From Haemonchus contortus (lineage: Eukaryota; Nematoda; Chromadorea; Rhabditida; Trichostrongylidae), in assembly GCA_000469685.2 (NCBI GenBank), contig LS997564.1, forward strand, positions 32,718,296-32,782,295: a stretch of DNA of 64,000 bases, in the 5' to 3' direction. Shown here piece after piece: positions 38,698-54,352 of this stretch. Both the position numbers and the translations under genes were made by a program. Within the stretch, counting starts at the first letter, position 1. Each line of letters starts with the position of its first letter. The notes beneath the pieces are model-generated. The model ran no database searches. It was given only the letters and a program-made list of their open reading frames with translations, and was not told where the DNA came from.

Positions 38698-41600
38698 AAG
38701 AATGCATTTTTGGTATGGTGCTAGCAGAAACTGACATGGTGTTGTTTTAATATGTCTATCTGTCTCCGCGTACGTAATACGAGTGATCACTGATTCCGTG
38801 CGTATGGAATCGATACCTATTTTTTGCACAAGCACGGTGGCAAAGTCGTTACAAATACCAATCAGCGCTATTTGGCAAAGAAGGTCGTCAGGGGGATACA
38901 TACATGATCACGCCTTTCGAGATCATTCCAACGAGAGATATTTATAAAAGATAAAATAAATCAAATAGAATAATTTATGTGAAAATTCACTTCCGTACTG
39001 CCTATTTATGCGGATTTTAATGTTCCACATCATTACTGGCATGTCTGACCATCCATCACGCGAAACGACTGGCAAAAATATTACAATTTCGCATGATAGC
39101 CCAATTTAGTTCAGTAAAAAGAAAAACAGAGGTCATATTAAACGATTCCGAAAAAATGAAATGAAGTAGGATTTAGTACCACCTTCCAATAACAATGATA
39201 TTCCATAAAGAATAAATAATCGACGTAGCACCGCTATTAATGGCAAGTGTGCTAACCCATCAACATAATTGTTTACATAACGATGTTGGAATAAATCGGT
39301 GGCTGAAAGCTGATCGGTAAACTGCCGCTCAGTAGACGACAGACACGACCAAATGAAAACACAGAATACGACCTAGCAGCGTATGAAAGCGAAACTCCGG
39401 CGCAATGTGGAGCGAACTAGATTTGCTGATGATGACGGTAGCAAGCGCGCTATTGATGGGATAACAAAACGGATACGGTTGATCTTTGGTTAAAACCTAA
39501 TGGATTACATCTCGCATCAGAGGGGTCATTATACGCGTTGTCAAAGACAATAACAAAGCCCTACCACAAACCAGAAAATAGCTATTCAATGCTGTAATTT
39601 TGAAATAACGTTAGAATTCCAAATAGGAATCAAATACGGGGCGCAAACCCGGAAAACAGGATCGATTGATGCCGAAAGACATTATCATTTTTCAATTTAA
39701 TGTTGGAAATCGTTAAAAAAACCGTTCACCACCTAACGCGACAAACCATTAACACATTCGCTCTTTCGTAAACATTTCTTTCTTTTTTATATACGTCATT
39801 TTAACGGTCATAACCCATGCGACTACAATTTCCATGCCGAAAAACAAGTAAATATGAAATAAAAGATGATAATAAGTGCCAATAGGGTAGAGAGAGAGCT
39901 AATGACCCTATAATGAATCTTACCAAGCAGCATGCCAGATTAGGCCCTGATTAATTCTTCGATGAGAGCTGTGGTGTCAACTATGATCTCTATCGACTTT
40001 TGATTCCAAAAAAAAACTTGGACATGAGAATCCTCTTTATTTTGCCCTCGTATACGGTTTTACCATTTTACTACTAGTAAACCGTGATATTGGTAAAATG
40101 AAGAAAGAGGAAAACATCAACATAGAAACTGAATTCCTCCGACTGGCGGAGAGTTCAGAGTAAATAAGATGAAGGCCACCGAGAAGGAAGCAAATGCTGT
40201 TGTCCAACAAAAGGACGCAAACATTATGTCCGGACCTTAAATTAGGCCGTTCCATCACAGTCCTAGTAAAAAACTCCCGTACCAGGAGCTACACCTAGCC
40301 CAGCCATCCACCGCCAATGTCATTCAAAGAAATTCCCACCACTTTCCGTCGGCCAGCCTGTCTCGACGAACAACTTGCTCTCTTTCATAGCATTTCTCAA
40401 GGCAATTCTTAGGCTCAGCAGATCTATGAGAAATGATGAAAAGCAAAAAAAAAAATTAAAAATCCACAAATATACAACCCTCCACAAAAACCATATTTCG
40501 CTTTCAATAGTTTCATGGCGATACTGCCCGAAAATACGGTTCTTTTTTGGATGTATCGTGAGTATTGCTGAGGCTATAAACTGCTTAGTTAGAAACAGAC
40601 CAAAAACCTGAAGGGGCTTCTCTCTTACGCTCTGCTCTCTGCTTAAAGCTGAATATCGCCATATCAAGACCTACGTCCATCTTTGTAGCGTGATATGCCG
40701 CCTAACTCCTTGGCGCCTAATGTCTCCGAGCCCGTCATTGCTTTGAAAAAATATAATCCTGCTCGTTAATAGCCACCCCACCAGACTCACTCGGTCTTTT
40801 TTTTTTCACAGAATAAGTCTGGGATGGTTCCCACCTTTGATGCATTCAAATAGAATTTGATTGCTACCGTATTTATGTCACTCACTTTGAAGCTTCTGCT
40901 TCTGACTGCGCTCCAACTGTCAAAGAAGTAGGTGGTTAGACTGTTTCCCTTGCCCCACGAAACCTTCGCCTGTCGCTTTCATGATCATGATAGTATTGTT
41001 TGGTACAATGCCGCATAGATCGTGAATCGTGCTGACACTGCTGCGTTGACATAGACATGGCCACCAAAACCGCTTTAGAACGCGTCATTACACCAAATCG
41101 GAGGATTAAACAACTCTTGCTCGATGCGGCTTGATTTGCAAAAGAAAGAAATGATAATAAATCAATCCAGAACGAGTGGCATTGTAATGGGGGAGTGGAA
41201 ATTCAATACAACATGACCATGAGAACTGGAAAATCGAACGTAACACCGATTATGGACCGACTGGCTGTAATGCGTGGACGCCTCTCACTGATTCAAATGA
41301 TTTCTCAGTTACATAATCAGGGCGGTCACTATAGCTGGGTGACTTCTTTTCATAAACGGCTAAAGAGCTCCAATATAAATATAGAAAAACGATTAATCCT
41401 CTGTTTAAAGAACGAACAGAATGCTACCCAAACAAACAATATGTACAGAAAGAACTATCCCTCCATCTAACAAAACTCAAAACGAGTTACATCACTGAGA
41501 GGTATTTTACCATCATTGTAACGATTACAAACTACCGTCTGTTTAGTAATATAATAATTGGTATCAGGTCTCGATTTTTTTACTGCCCAATCTTGAAACA

Positions 41601-43951
41601 AAAGAACCAATGACAATGAGAACTTAAGGAATTCAAGGAACTCACGAGAAATGACAGTATTTCGAAAACCCAATGCTGTACTGAATGGTTACTAAAACCT
41701 CCGATTCACGGCTTGCTCGGCCCACAATCAGACAGGCCCGCCCTCTCGACAAGTTCATGAAGGGAAGCTGAGGCAAAGGATAAGCTGGAGCGCGCGATAT
41801 AATTTCCTTTTTTTCAAAGAGGAGCGCCACAAGCTTACAAGTGGAGAGGAAGTTTTTACTCGCATATTTCTAACTTTATCAGAGAAAGAAAGATGATCAT
41901 CCCAATTGGCAATATAAGGAAAAGGAGGACCAAAATCGATATGTACGTGAGAAGCCACAAGAAGTTGATCACAGACTCCATGCTAGCTCAAAACTAGAAT
42001 TGGAAGCTGTCGACGCTACTCAAAAAAGCGGTTCACTATGCAAACCAAGTTTCAAGCACTTCACTAGAGCTGTTAGCATGCAAAAGAGCAAAACAACAAA
42101 TTTATTCATATACCATTCGGAATTTATGAAAGGTAAGTCACTTCGAACAGACGCAAGTTGTCTAGCAGAAGGCAATTTTAAGCGAGCGCCTGCGGCTTTA
42201 GCCCACTACAGAGATAGCTTCTAAACCGTCCTTCTTAGGTCAGGCCTCAGTGATAGGCCTATGTGTCCTATCGTATGACATCACGCTTTCTTGAACATAT
42301 TTACAACAAGAAAAAGTTTCAATTCAAAAGAAATGAAAATTTCCGTTCACGTCCTTTCTTGATCCTATGCATTGCTGAACCGTTTTTGACATGGCATGAT
42401 TACGTGGATACTTGATTGCTATTTAGCAAATAAGTGAAATAAGCAAATAGTATATTGGTCAGCATAATCCACCCGCGGATGAAAAGTATAAAAACATGGA
42501 AGTATCGCCTTTCTACGCAAAGGACTTTTTTCAACTTGCAGCATAATAGCTTTATGCCAAATGTTACAGATAAAATTCGAAACCCCTGAGACGTTGACAC
42601 CAATGAACTGGATCAGATTCTTGGAAAGCAGCGCCCAGAGGTAAACCTTAGCAGGCAGATTTTCACAAAAGCTGAGCTCTCTTCGAAGAAGTAAGGAGAT
42701 TGGACATTCGCGATCGTTTTTCAAAATAGGTGCATCACCTAAAGCTGTCTCTACTAAAAAGAACTAATTCGGAGTATCTAAATTTCGAGTAGCGGATGTT
42801 GGAACATTAACATTAACTACTGCCAAGCACTAACGCAGAGAAGCTCACCGATAAACATGGACGGAGCAGAGTGATCTCGCAACCCCTGATGGTGAAAAAG
42901 GCAACGACTTATGCTGCAGCCACTCTGCCTGATGGCCGGAATGGCGGCTTCTAGCTAGCAATATCCCTGCCCTTCCCTATTCCTCAATGTTTTTTTTTTT
43001 TATATTTGAAGAAACAATGTTTCAAATGGAAAAATGTGGAAATAGAGACATAAAATATAGAAATATATATATAGTTATGCTGATAAAAAAACGGGACGCA
43101 GGCTTGTTCAACATCATGTCGGTCGTTGTCATGACCTCAATGTACGCGGAGACACTTTAAGACATTTTATAAACAACACGTAGATAAAAGGTTCAAGAAA
43201 ATTTGAACGGTATTTAACGTACCAGTACAATCGCGTTACTGTAGAAACTCCTCCACCTGCAAGAATTTTTTTAATCGAAAAGAATTTCATTCCAGAAAAG
43301 AAAAGAACTGTTCCAAAAAGTAAATCAACGAAGTATCGATAGAGCAAACAAATAGGTGAATTCTGTTAAACAATGAATAAAATCTTTATTGTTTACCTCC
43401 AAATAAGCAACAGTTTTGTTATGCATTGAATTTTCAATGATCGCCTCAAACCAATTAGTCCCTACCACCACATCAATGCCTAGAATCATCGTTTGACGAT
43501 TTACTATATCAATTCTATCATCTACTCGTTAAGTCTAAAATAAAAGAGTTGAAGGCTTAAAATAAACTTCCGATATCGTAAGAACGAATTATAACGAAAA
43601 TGACTATACGTACGTTGCTCGAAATGAACTACCACAATGCCCAGCCATTTGTCTTTGGAATGAATCACAATGACAACTCATTAAACAACCAACGAAACGT
43701 ATTTCAAATCACAGGGTTTTCTAACTTTTCTAGAACTGTGAGTTAATAATCCAAGTTCTAAATCTAGAGTATTAATTCTATAGATGGATGCCTCATGGAA
43801 GTTAGGGCAGCTAACAAAAATAGTAAAAGTTATTAAGAAAAGACTCGAACAAAAACCGGGTACCTGCCGAAAAGATATGGACGATATTGAGCATGAGGTA
43901 CTTATACTAGAGGTACTATTTATCAACTAACAATCCTAAACGATAGCAAAT
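38698..43951. other. 5.3-kb interval between BCKDHA and DR1
   Basis: No supported gene. The 76-codon minus-strand ORF at 38671-38901 overlaps the DR1 leader region and shows no family. Several A/T homopolymers occur, for example around 40800 and 42990. The BCKDHA 3' untranslated region lies at the right end, without a clear AATAAA. Confidence 0.5.
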
Positions 43952-47531
<3,580 letters not shown>

Positions 47532-47532
47532 A

Positions 47533-47543
47533 CTGAAACTCAT
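47533..47543 (-). promoter_or_regulatory. Probable spliced-leader acceptor of bckdha
   Basis: The minus-strand sequence ATGAGTTTCAG ends 1 nt before the ATG of MLSRVLPV. Trans-splicing here would remove the upstream in-frame ATG and set the start at 47531. Confidence 0.55.
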
Positions 47544-48282
47544 TTAGAACAGAACATATGAAATCGATACCGTAACATCGGAAGCAAGCGTAAGCATATT
47601 TCAGGAGAAGACGACGAAATGAAGAAAGAGTGCTGCACCCAAAACAAATTAGGAGAGATTGCTTCTAATGTGACGAGCTTGATTTCCCTAGGGAAATAGA
47701 CCATGTTCAGATACAAAGTGAAAGACGCCTCTCATTCAAGAACACACGAAAACACTAGTTGAACAGTTTAAAAATAACAACTTGAAGTAACAATATCAAC
47801 AGACCTAACGTTTTTTAAATAATCAACAAGAATTGGGCAGCATTACCTAAGTACAAACCCTGGCTTTCATCAAGCTAAAACGAAACATGAACAGCTATAC
47901 AGCTATGGCTGATCCTACGACTGCGGGAATTTCTGGTTCATCCAAGTACTTCCAGCTAGAAATCAAGGTGGAATCAAAAAACACCGAGCAGGGACTAGAG
48001 ACTCTACGATTTCGCTGGCAACCTTCTTCACCATAGAAGTCAACAGTAAACAGCGATGAGACTAAGGAAAACGTATGGTGGCGAATGTGATAAAAGCTGG
48101 TGGTCAACATTTAAACACGTAGATAATAGTGGAGATATGTAAACATATGGCCGAATTCATACAGATCTCTAACAACTTTACAACGTGACAGGCGCTATAA
48201 AATGAGGGAAACAAATTGATGTTTCGAAACTACTTTATGAAAAGACAACTAAGAATGAAATTCCTCAAGCCATAGAATCCCG
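47544..48282. other. Interval between RMND1 and BCKDHA
   Basis: This 0.74-kb stretch contains the RMND1 3' end and the BCKDHA upstream region. No further gene is seen and no perfect AATAAA was found directly behind the RMND1 stop. Confidence 0.5.
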
Positions 48283-51200
48283 TTATTGAGCAGTGGGAGG
48301 ACTAGCAGTATCTAATGACTCCTTTACGACTATAACTTTTGTGGGAGAAGAATCAGCATAATGTAGAAGATCAAAGATCACTTCGATTACGATAAGAACG
48401 ATTATCATCCACTCGAGTGTCGAGGCCTGGAAGTATAAAATAATTACTATTCTATGGGAGTTTGATAGTATTAATCAAAGATCGTGAATTAAGCAATGAA
48501 CACCCTCTAAACAACGTCCAATATTCGTCCCTGTCTCAAAAAATATGTAATGACAATAGATAACACAACAAATGATCAGTGGTCACTGATTGCAACGATC
48601 ATGGGAGATGGTGAAACAGGGTGATGTTTATAGGAGCTAGGCTGGGTGAATAAAGGCCTGAGATAATGAGAGGAGATCATCGGAGTCGTCATAGGAGTCA
48701 AGAATAAGCATCGACATCTTTTCAATGTTTCGAAGAGGAACAAAGGCATGAATGTGAAGGTAGCCACAAAAACGTAAGGAGGGTAAGCATAGACGTCAAT
48801 AAAATATTAGCTCTAATTGCGTCAGAAGAAGAAAAAACAACGAAAAATAAACTTACATGCCGCAGAGCGAGCATATTGTCTACCATTTTCACCAACTCTT
48901 CGCAATAATCCAAGCGTCTATTCAAGCCACTGAAAATAACATGTTCCCAACAGCAGTTATAATGTTTAAGAGTTCAAATTCAAGCACAGAAAAAGGGGGA
49001 ACTCATATGATTCAAAGCTCATATTTAGAAAGTAAAATTACCAAAACAGGTTAGGAGAAAAGGGTAGGTTTGCAAGAAATTACCGCAAATGTGCTAAGGC
49101 ACCGATGCAACTATTACTCACCTTATTCGCCGTCCTAGTGTGAAATGTCGAGCTGACATGAGGTAATACTGTTCGATTTGCGAGCGGTCCCAGTAAAAGT
49201 CACGGTTTAGTAAAGTGCAATCAAGGTTGATGGAATGCCTGAAATCTCAGTAACATAAAAGAAAAGGGTAAGAAAGGTAAAAGATAAGCTACAACGAAGG
49301 GCAAAATAATTTTACCGTAGAGCAGCAAATTCTCCCGATTTCATGAGAGCCTTTTTCCGACTCCACGGTATGATTCCCTGCTTGAGAGCCTAGAATCAAG
49401 TTTTCGGTACGCAACTGACTCTTACTAACTTGCAGACAACTCACCTTTGTGGTACCTGATAACGGCTCAGCAAGATCATTCAGCAGTGTTTCCCATACTC
49501 CTACCTTGACTGAAACGAATGAAATATGCTAAGAAGTAATAAAAAGGCTGGAAACATTAAGAATTGAAAACCTGAAGCAGCGAAGGCTTGACTCAACGAA
49601 AACCGCTCCAATACACTGTCAAAATTCCGATGATCTTTGCCATGCTTCTCTCCGCTCAAAATGAAACGATCATGTTTGATGGTGGTGTCGCGACTAAAAA
49701 TATGACCTTCAAAAACACACCTGCACCAGATCATCTTACTTCTTCAGTTCAAACAATAAAAAAGCAACAGACATGCTGAATTAACGGAAGAATTCCAGCC
49801 ATGAACGAAACTATGACCATATTTACATTTTACTTAATTTTCATGAAACGGGGAGGACCCGCCTGTATTTACTAGTAAATCACAAACTTAGCAATAACCG
49901 CATAGTGAATTAAGAAAACAAAAAAGAAACCAATTCTAAACATAATTAGTTCCAAAACGATAGATACCATACCCATCCAATACGGAGAACGGCATCGTAT
50001 CTTGTTCTTCTATCGTTACTGACGACTCATAGGGACCTTCCATGTAACGTTCAAAATCGCGTATCGCATGAGCTCGCTGGAAAACTGTTGACTAAATGCT
50101 GAAGAAAATCAGACGAGCTACAGGTGCCAGACAGCTGCCAGAGAACAACTACTTTTGACATCTTCAACAGCGAATAATAGTACAAGAGCTCAAATGAAAT
50201 AAGTTATAAGTTAAAAGTTATATTTGATAATCTGTCACGATCCGTAGCTAACTCAGAAACCAGTGAAAACTGCACGGACAAACTCACCTCTGCGTGACTA
50301 ACGTTCCAGAAAACTGCGACGCCATCTTGAAATACGAAAATCTCATTGATTTGAGTGGGATTGATGGTATATTCGAGCTTCTTGACTAGATGGATGGTAT
50401 CCTCCGAATCTTCAAGAAAAATGTTTATTAGTGGACAATTAGAGATCGAACTATTTCTGAACCACTCCATCGATTACGTTTCAATGTGCTGACTATTTTT
50501 CAAACGAATTCATGAAAGCCAGTTTAGGTGACTACAGACTCAAAGGCAGAGTTCACGACAATTTTAGGTAATCCAAATTATGACGAAAAATTGAAGATAA
50601 GATGGAAAATAGTGCGATGAAGGCGAAGAAACCGCGTGAATCGCTGTTTCCAAAGTGAGAAAAGGCTTTGGAAAAATCGTTCAAAAGGGGGCTGGACTTC
50701 TATCGTTCACTGTGCCTTCTGAGGCAAGGAGTAAGGGACTTTGGCTAGTTTAAAAATCGAAAAGTTTCTATGCAAAAAATATAAACATCAGTTGATGTTA
50801 TACTTTACAGGGAGATTTTTCTAGATATTTTCGGCTAGTTAAGGTTTTAGTAAAGGTTTAAGCAAAAACCTAGCAAAGCCTTCAACTTTCACTACATAGC
50901 TTTACAACACCACACGATTACTATGTTCTTCAAGACGGTGGAAAGAAAAGGTGCGCACGCCTCACGTAGCGACTTTTAGCAGATTTATTAAGGAGATTCA
51001 TGATTAGGGCTTAGAGCACATGTGGCGTCCAGCACCCATTTCACACCGAAGTTTCCATACGAAGAAGCAAAAACAATGATCTGGATCTACCTACCTTCGT
51101 CTATGTAAGTAATGTCGAACATATTTGATATAGACGGATCCGTTGTTATGCCGTGCAAATCCAGAGATTCTGATAGAGCCAACGCAACCACCTCTGGTTC

Positions 51201-51569
51201 TCGCAGCTATAAAACGATTGAGCACGTTTGCAGCTACCTTTCCATAGAATGAAGCAGAAACACCCACACAGATCTTACTTGAGCTGTGATCGGACGACGT
51301 TTTCTCAGCTGTTTTCTTGAGTTGATGAGCCCGCGTTCGAATTCTTTTTCCCTATTCGTTTTCTCCGTATCATGAAATATGCTGGACCAGTGGAGTCGCC
51401 GTACTCCAATACTCGTTCTGAATGTTTTGCCCGATTAATATTGAAAGAAGTATTGAATAGGTTGATTTACATACCTAACTGGATGAACAACCGGTTTGGA
51501 AAAGCGTGGACACGATGGACGAGCAACATATTGCATTAATAAGGAGCAGGAACGCCGCAACAACCCCAT
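48283..51569 (-). CDS. rmnd1: RMND1 homologue, mitochondrial DUF155 protein
   Basis: Eleven exons: 51569-51475, 51417-51279, 51206-51095, 50409-50288, 50076-49973, 49693-49572, 49509-49445, 49389-49316, 49238-49122, 48929-48857, 48426-48283. The phases agree and give 388 residues. RMND1 is an inner-membrane protein needed for mitochondrial translation. Human mutations cause combined respiratory-chain deficiency. Residues 1-31 have Arg but no acidic residue, as in a presequence. The DUF155 core runs about 79-340, with DGVAVFWNV at 144-152, VGVWETLL at 234-241, FAALRHSINL around 274-283 and DFYWDR at 291-296. All of these have close counterparts in the human protein in the same order. The C-terminal LEWMIIVLIVIEVIFDLLHY (345-364) is one membrane helix, as in the family. 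The tail after it is short and Ser/Thr-rich. Most acceptors are TTTCAG-like. The acceptor of the fourth exon (TTCTTGAAG) is weaker but fixed by phase. Confidence 0.92.
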
Positions 51570-51588
51570 AGTTGCATATATAAACAAC

Positions 51589-51600
51589 CTGCAAAATGAC
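51589..51600 (-). promoter_or_regulatory. Spliced-leader acceptor of rmnd1
   Basis: GTCATTTTGCAG on the minus strand ends 19 nt before the ATG at 51569. It decides between this ATG and the in-frame ATG at 51617, which would be removed with the outron. Confidence 0.6.
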
Positions 51601-53629
51601 TTTTCGAATTTTACCATACGAAGAATTATTCCTGTGCATGCTATTTACGAACATCACTCGCTAAAAACAACAAAACAGAGCAACTCGTAAAATTCTGCTA
51701 AATCGAGATCAGCTGACATCATTCAAAAGTGTTAGGTAAACACATGGACGCGAATAAAACTCATTCTTGCTAAACTGCTATCTTGCTGTGTCTATCACCT
51801 TTACACATATTGCTGAAAATGTACCGAAAATGCGAGATTGCGCAGCTTTTTGCGGGCGTAAAATCGATAGCCACTCCAAAGTGCACATATTCTCGTCACA
51901 CCAGAAGGTCAAATGGGTCCAAGAAAGAGACTGCAGAAACGGAAGTAAGCCCTGATTGAAAAACAACTGCTTCTTATCATTCGGTAGGAGATGGTGAGCA
52001 GAGCACACGGATAAGAAGTGTGACAAGCTGTTACTAATCCTCTAGTTCGATGATACTTTTTAAGGTGGAAAAAGAACTATTTTTGGCTTACACTCCTACT
52101 GAGTAGTATTAAAGTGTGGGAATCTTAGGAAATCTTAATCTATAAGGCACAACTTCGAGGAATGAATGGAAACCGCGAAAACTACGCTTAGGAATTAGAT
52201 TCATCCCAAAAATGTTCAAAAGCTTTCAGTATATTGACTTTCTCCAATTTCTTATTTCCACGTTACTTTTTCACTTCCGTTCCATCACTTCAAAGCTTGC
52301 GATAAATTGAAAATAAAGAAATGCAAATTGAACCTGAGAAAAAGCGTGATAATGATAATCAACCATGCTAAATGTCAAGCTAAACAACACCAAAGATTGA
52401 GCTCCACCGGTAGGCTCACATGATAAAGCCTTTTCGTCTTTCTACTCCAGTTGAACCAACAACCTTTTCTTGTACGATGTCGTCTTGAATGTCAAAAAGG
52501 GTGTAACTTACAGGCTGCGGGAAAAAAAAATTGAAAACCTTCAAAATTTCCAAATTTTCGGAACATGGTTAAAGTGTTCATTGTACTGGTAGCACGATAC
52601 AACCATAAAACACGATTGTTTATCGTTTTTCAAACTCAAGATTGTGTAACATTTCAGTCAAAATGAAAACAACTTAAGCAGCGACGAGACTAAAAACTGT
52701 CCTGTAACCAGGAACATTGAAACCATCGATTTTAAATCTGGTCGATAAAAAAATCATCTGACTAGATGAAAACAACGCAAATACGACCATAACTATGGCT
52801 TATGATGAGCCACAAAGGGAAGATAGGGATATACGACATGAATACCTTCCCGTGTTACAAAACCCGCCTTACCAAGCTATACATTAATTTTACTAAACGA
52901 AATCCGAATAGAACTCAATTGAAAGAAAAAATCAACGAAAATACTGAAGAAGCACAAGTTTTCTCTCAAATTTCTTTTCAACTCATCAACGCTACCGTAA
53001 CAAAGAATTGTCAATGGAGCGCGTAATACGACAGCTGCAAAACAGAGCGAGAAATCTTTTACTTCAATGAGTGGAGAACAGAATACGATGGCTTGGAAAG
53101 TGAACAGAACAGATGAGCTGACTCGTACTCCATTCGGATGCCTAATTTTATTGGCTGGGCTAAAAAAAAGTGAAAACGCAGAGGTGGGCAGCCTTTGGAA
53201 GTAAAACAAGTTTGGTCGCGGTGATGTTACACCTGGCTACCTCACGGGAACATGAAGATTTCGCCGTCAAACAACATGTACAGGCAAGATTGTTTCATCA
53301 TGTCTCTGAATTTCAAGCAGGGAGTTCTTCAAGTTCTTCGATAATGCGGTTAATCGAGTGGTGATCGTTGGGCCAGGACGGTTACTGAATGGATCTCTTG
53401 GTACGTTAACCGAACACCAGGATGGTCCCTCATCCCGATTGTCAAACTTCTGCACGAAAGCTACGAAGGAAAGAAATGCTATGCCTCGTGTCCCTCAAGC
53501 GAGGACGACCCACTGAACTACCATGGTTTGTGAGAGAAACGAACGGAGACGATATAGGAGCTCGTTGGATCAATCCATGGTGGAACGACAGGTGGCATGG
53601 GTGAATGCGAGCTACAGAAGTCCATACTC
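51601..53629. other. Region upstream of RMND1
   Basis: No gene is seen. It presumably contains the promoter and outron of RMND1 at its left end. ORFs are short. The frame at 53422-53604 (plus) has a high Arg/Trp content but no family match. Confidence 0.5.
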
Positions 53630-54135
53630 ACAACTATACACGCGAAGACGGAGGTGGTGTACTGGCAGGTGTCACACTATCACATGCGTATGGTCCCAGT
53701 TCGAAATCAGGATCGATACATGCCACAGTCAACCATAACTTCCATCCCTCCGGGATCGGTTATTTGGTACCAGACTTGTTTTGGAGGATAAGTGCACTGA
53801 CTTGTACATCGCAAGCCACTGGCCACATACACATTCAATACGCCACTACATCTGAATGGAAGTCGAATGCGAGACGCATCCAGGGCTGGACGTTGTCGAA
53901 AGCGAACGTCTTTGTACTTTGTCGTTCATCATTCCAACAAACGACTATGTTGAAAGCATGTGAAATCGTTCAGGTTAAAAAAAATTCGAGTGACTCTGCG
54001 TAGAGAGAAGCATGACTGCCGTGAATCAGATCCGACCTAGTCGCGTTGAGGTTACAACAACGCCTCATGTCGCTACATGTACTAGTTATAGAGACGGATG
54101 GGTTTTATGAGAATCTCCCGCTGGCACATAACTTC
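53630..54135 (+). mobile_element. Long SINE-type element, copy D, left of the minisatellite
   Basis: The tRNA-like head has TGGCAGGTGTCACACTATCA (A-box side) and GTTCGAAATC (B-box) before GGATCGATACATGCCAC. The shared SINE body follows (GGTTATTTGGTACCAGACTT, GGAGGATAAGTGCACTGACT). A 3' extension common only to copies D and E is present: GAGAAGCATGACTGCCGTGA, CGCCTCATGTCGCT, then ACTAGTTATAGAGACGGATG. It ends about 0.2 kb before the tandem array. Confidence 0.75.
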
Positions 54136-54352
54136 AGGATTTGGGTGGGAACTTGCACATTCAAATACGGTTTTGTTGGGAAGGGAATAGGTTGACTGTG
54201 AATCTTTGGGATATTGCATTTTATTTGGTAGACGGGCTAGGAACGGTATTGTGTAAATCCGCCGCACGCAGCTGTCGTGGACCATTTGCCTCATTATAAC
54301 ACTTCTAGCATTCTTCATGTAGCACAATCGCTGTGCGTTTATTACTTTTGGA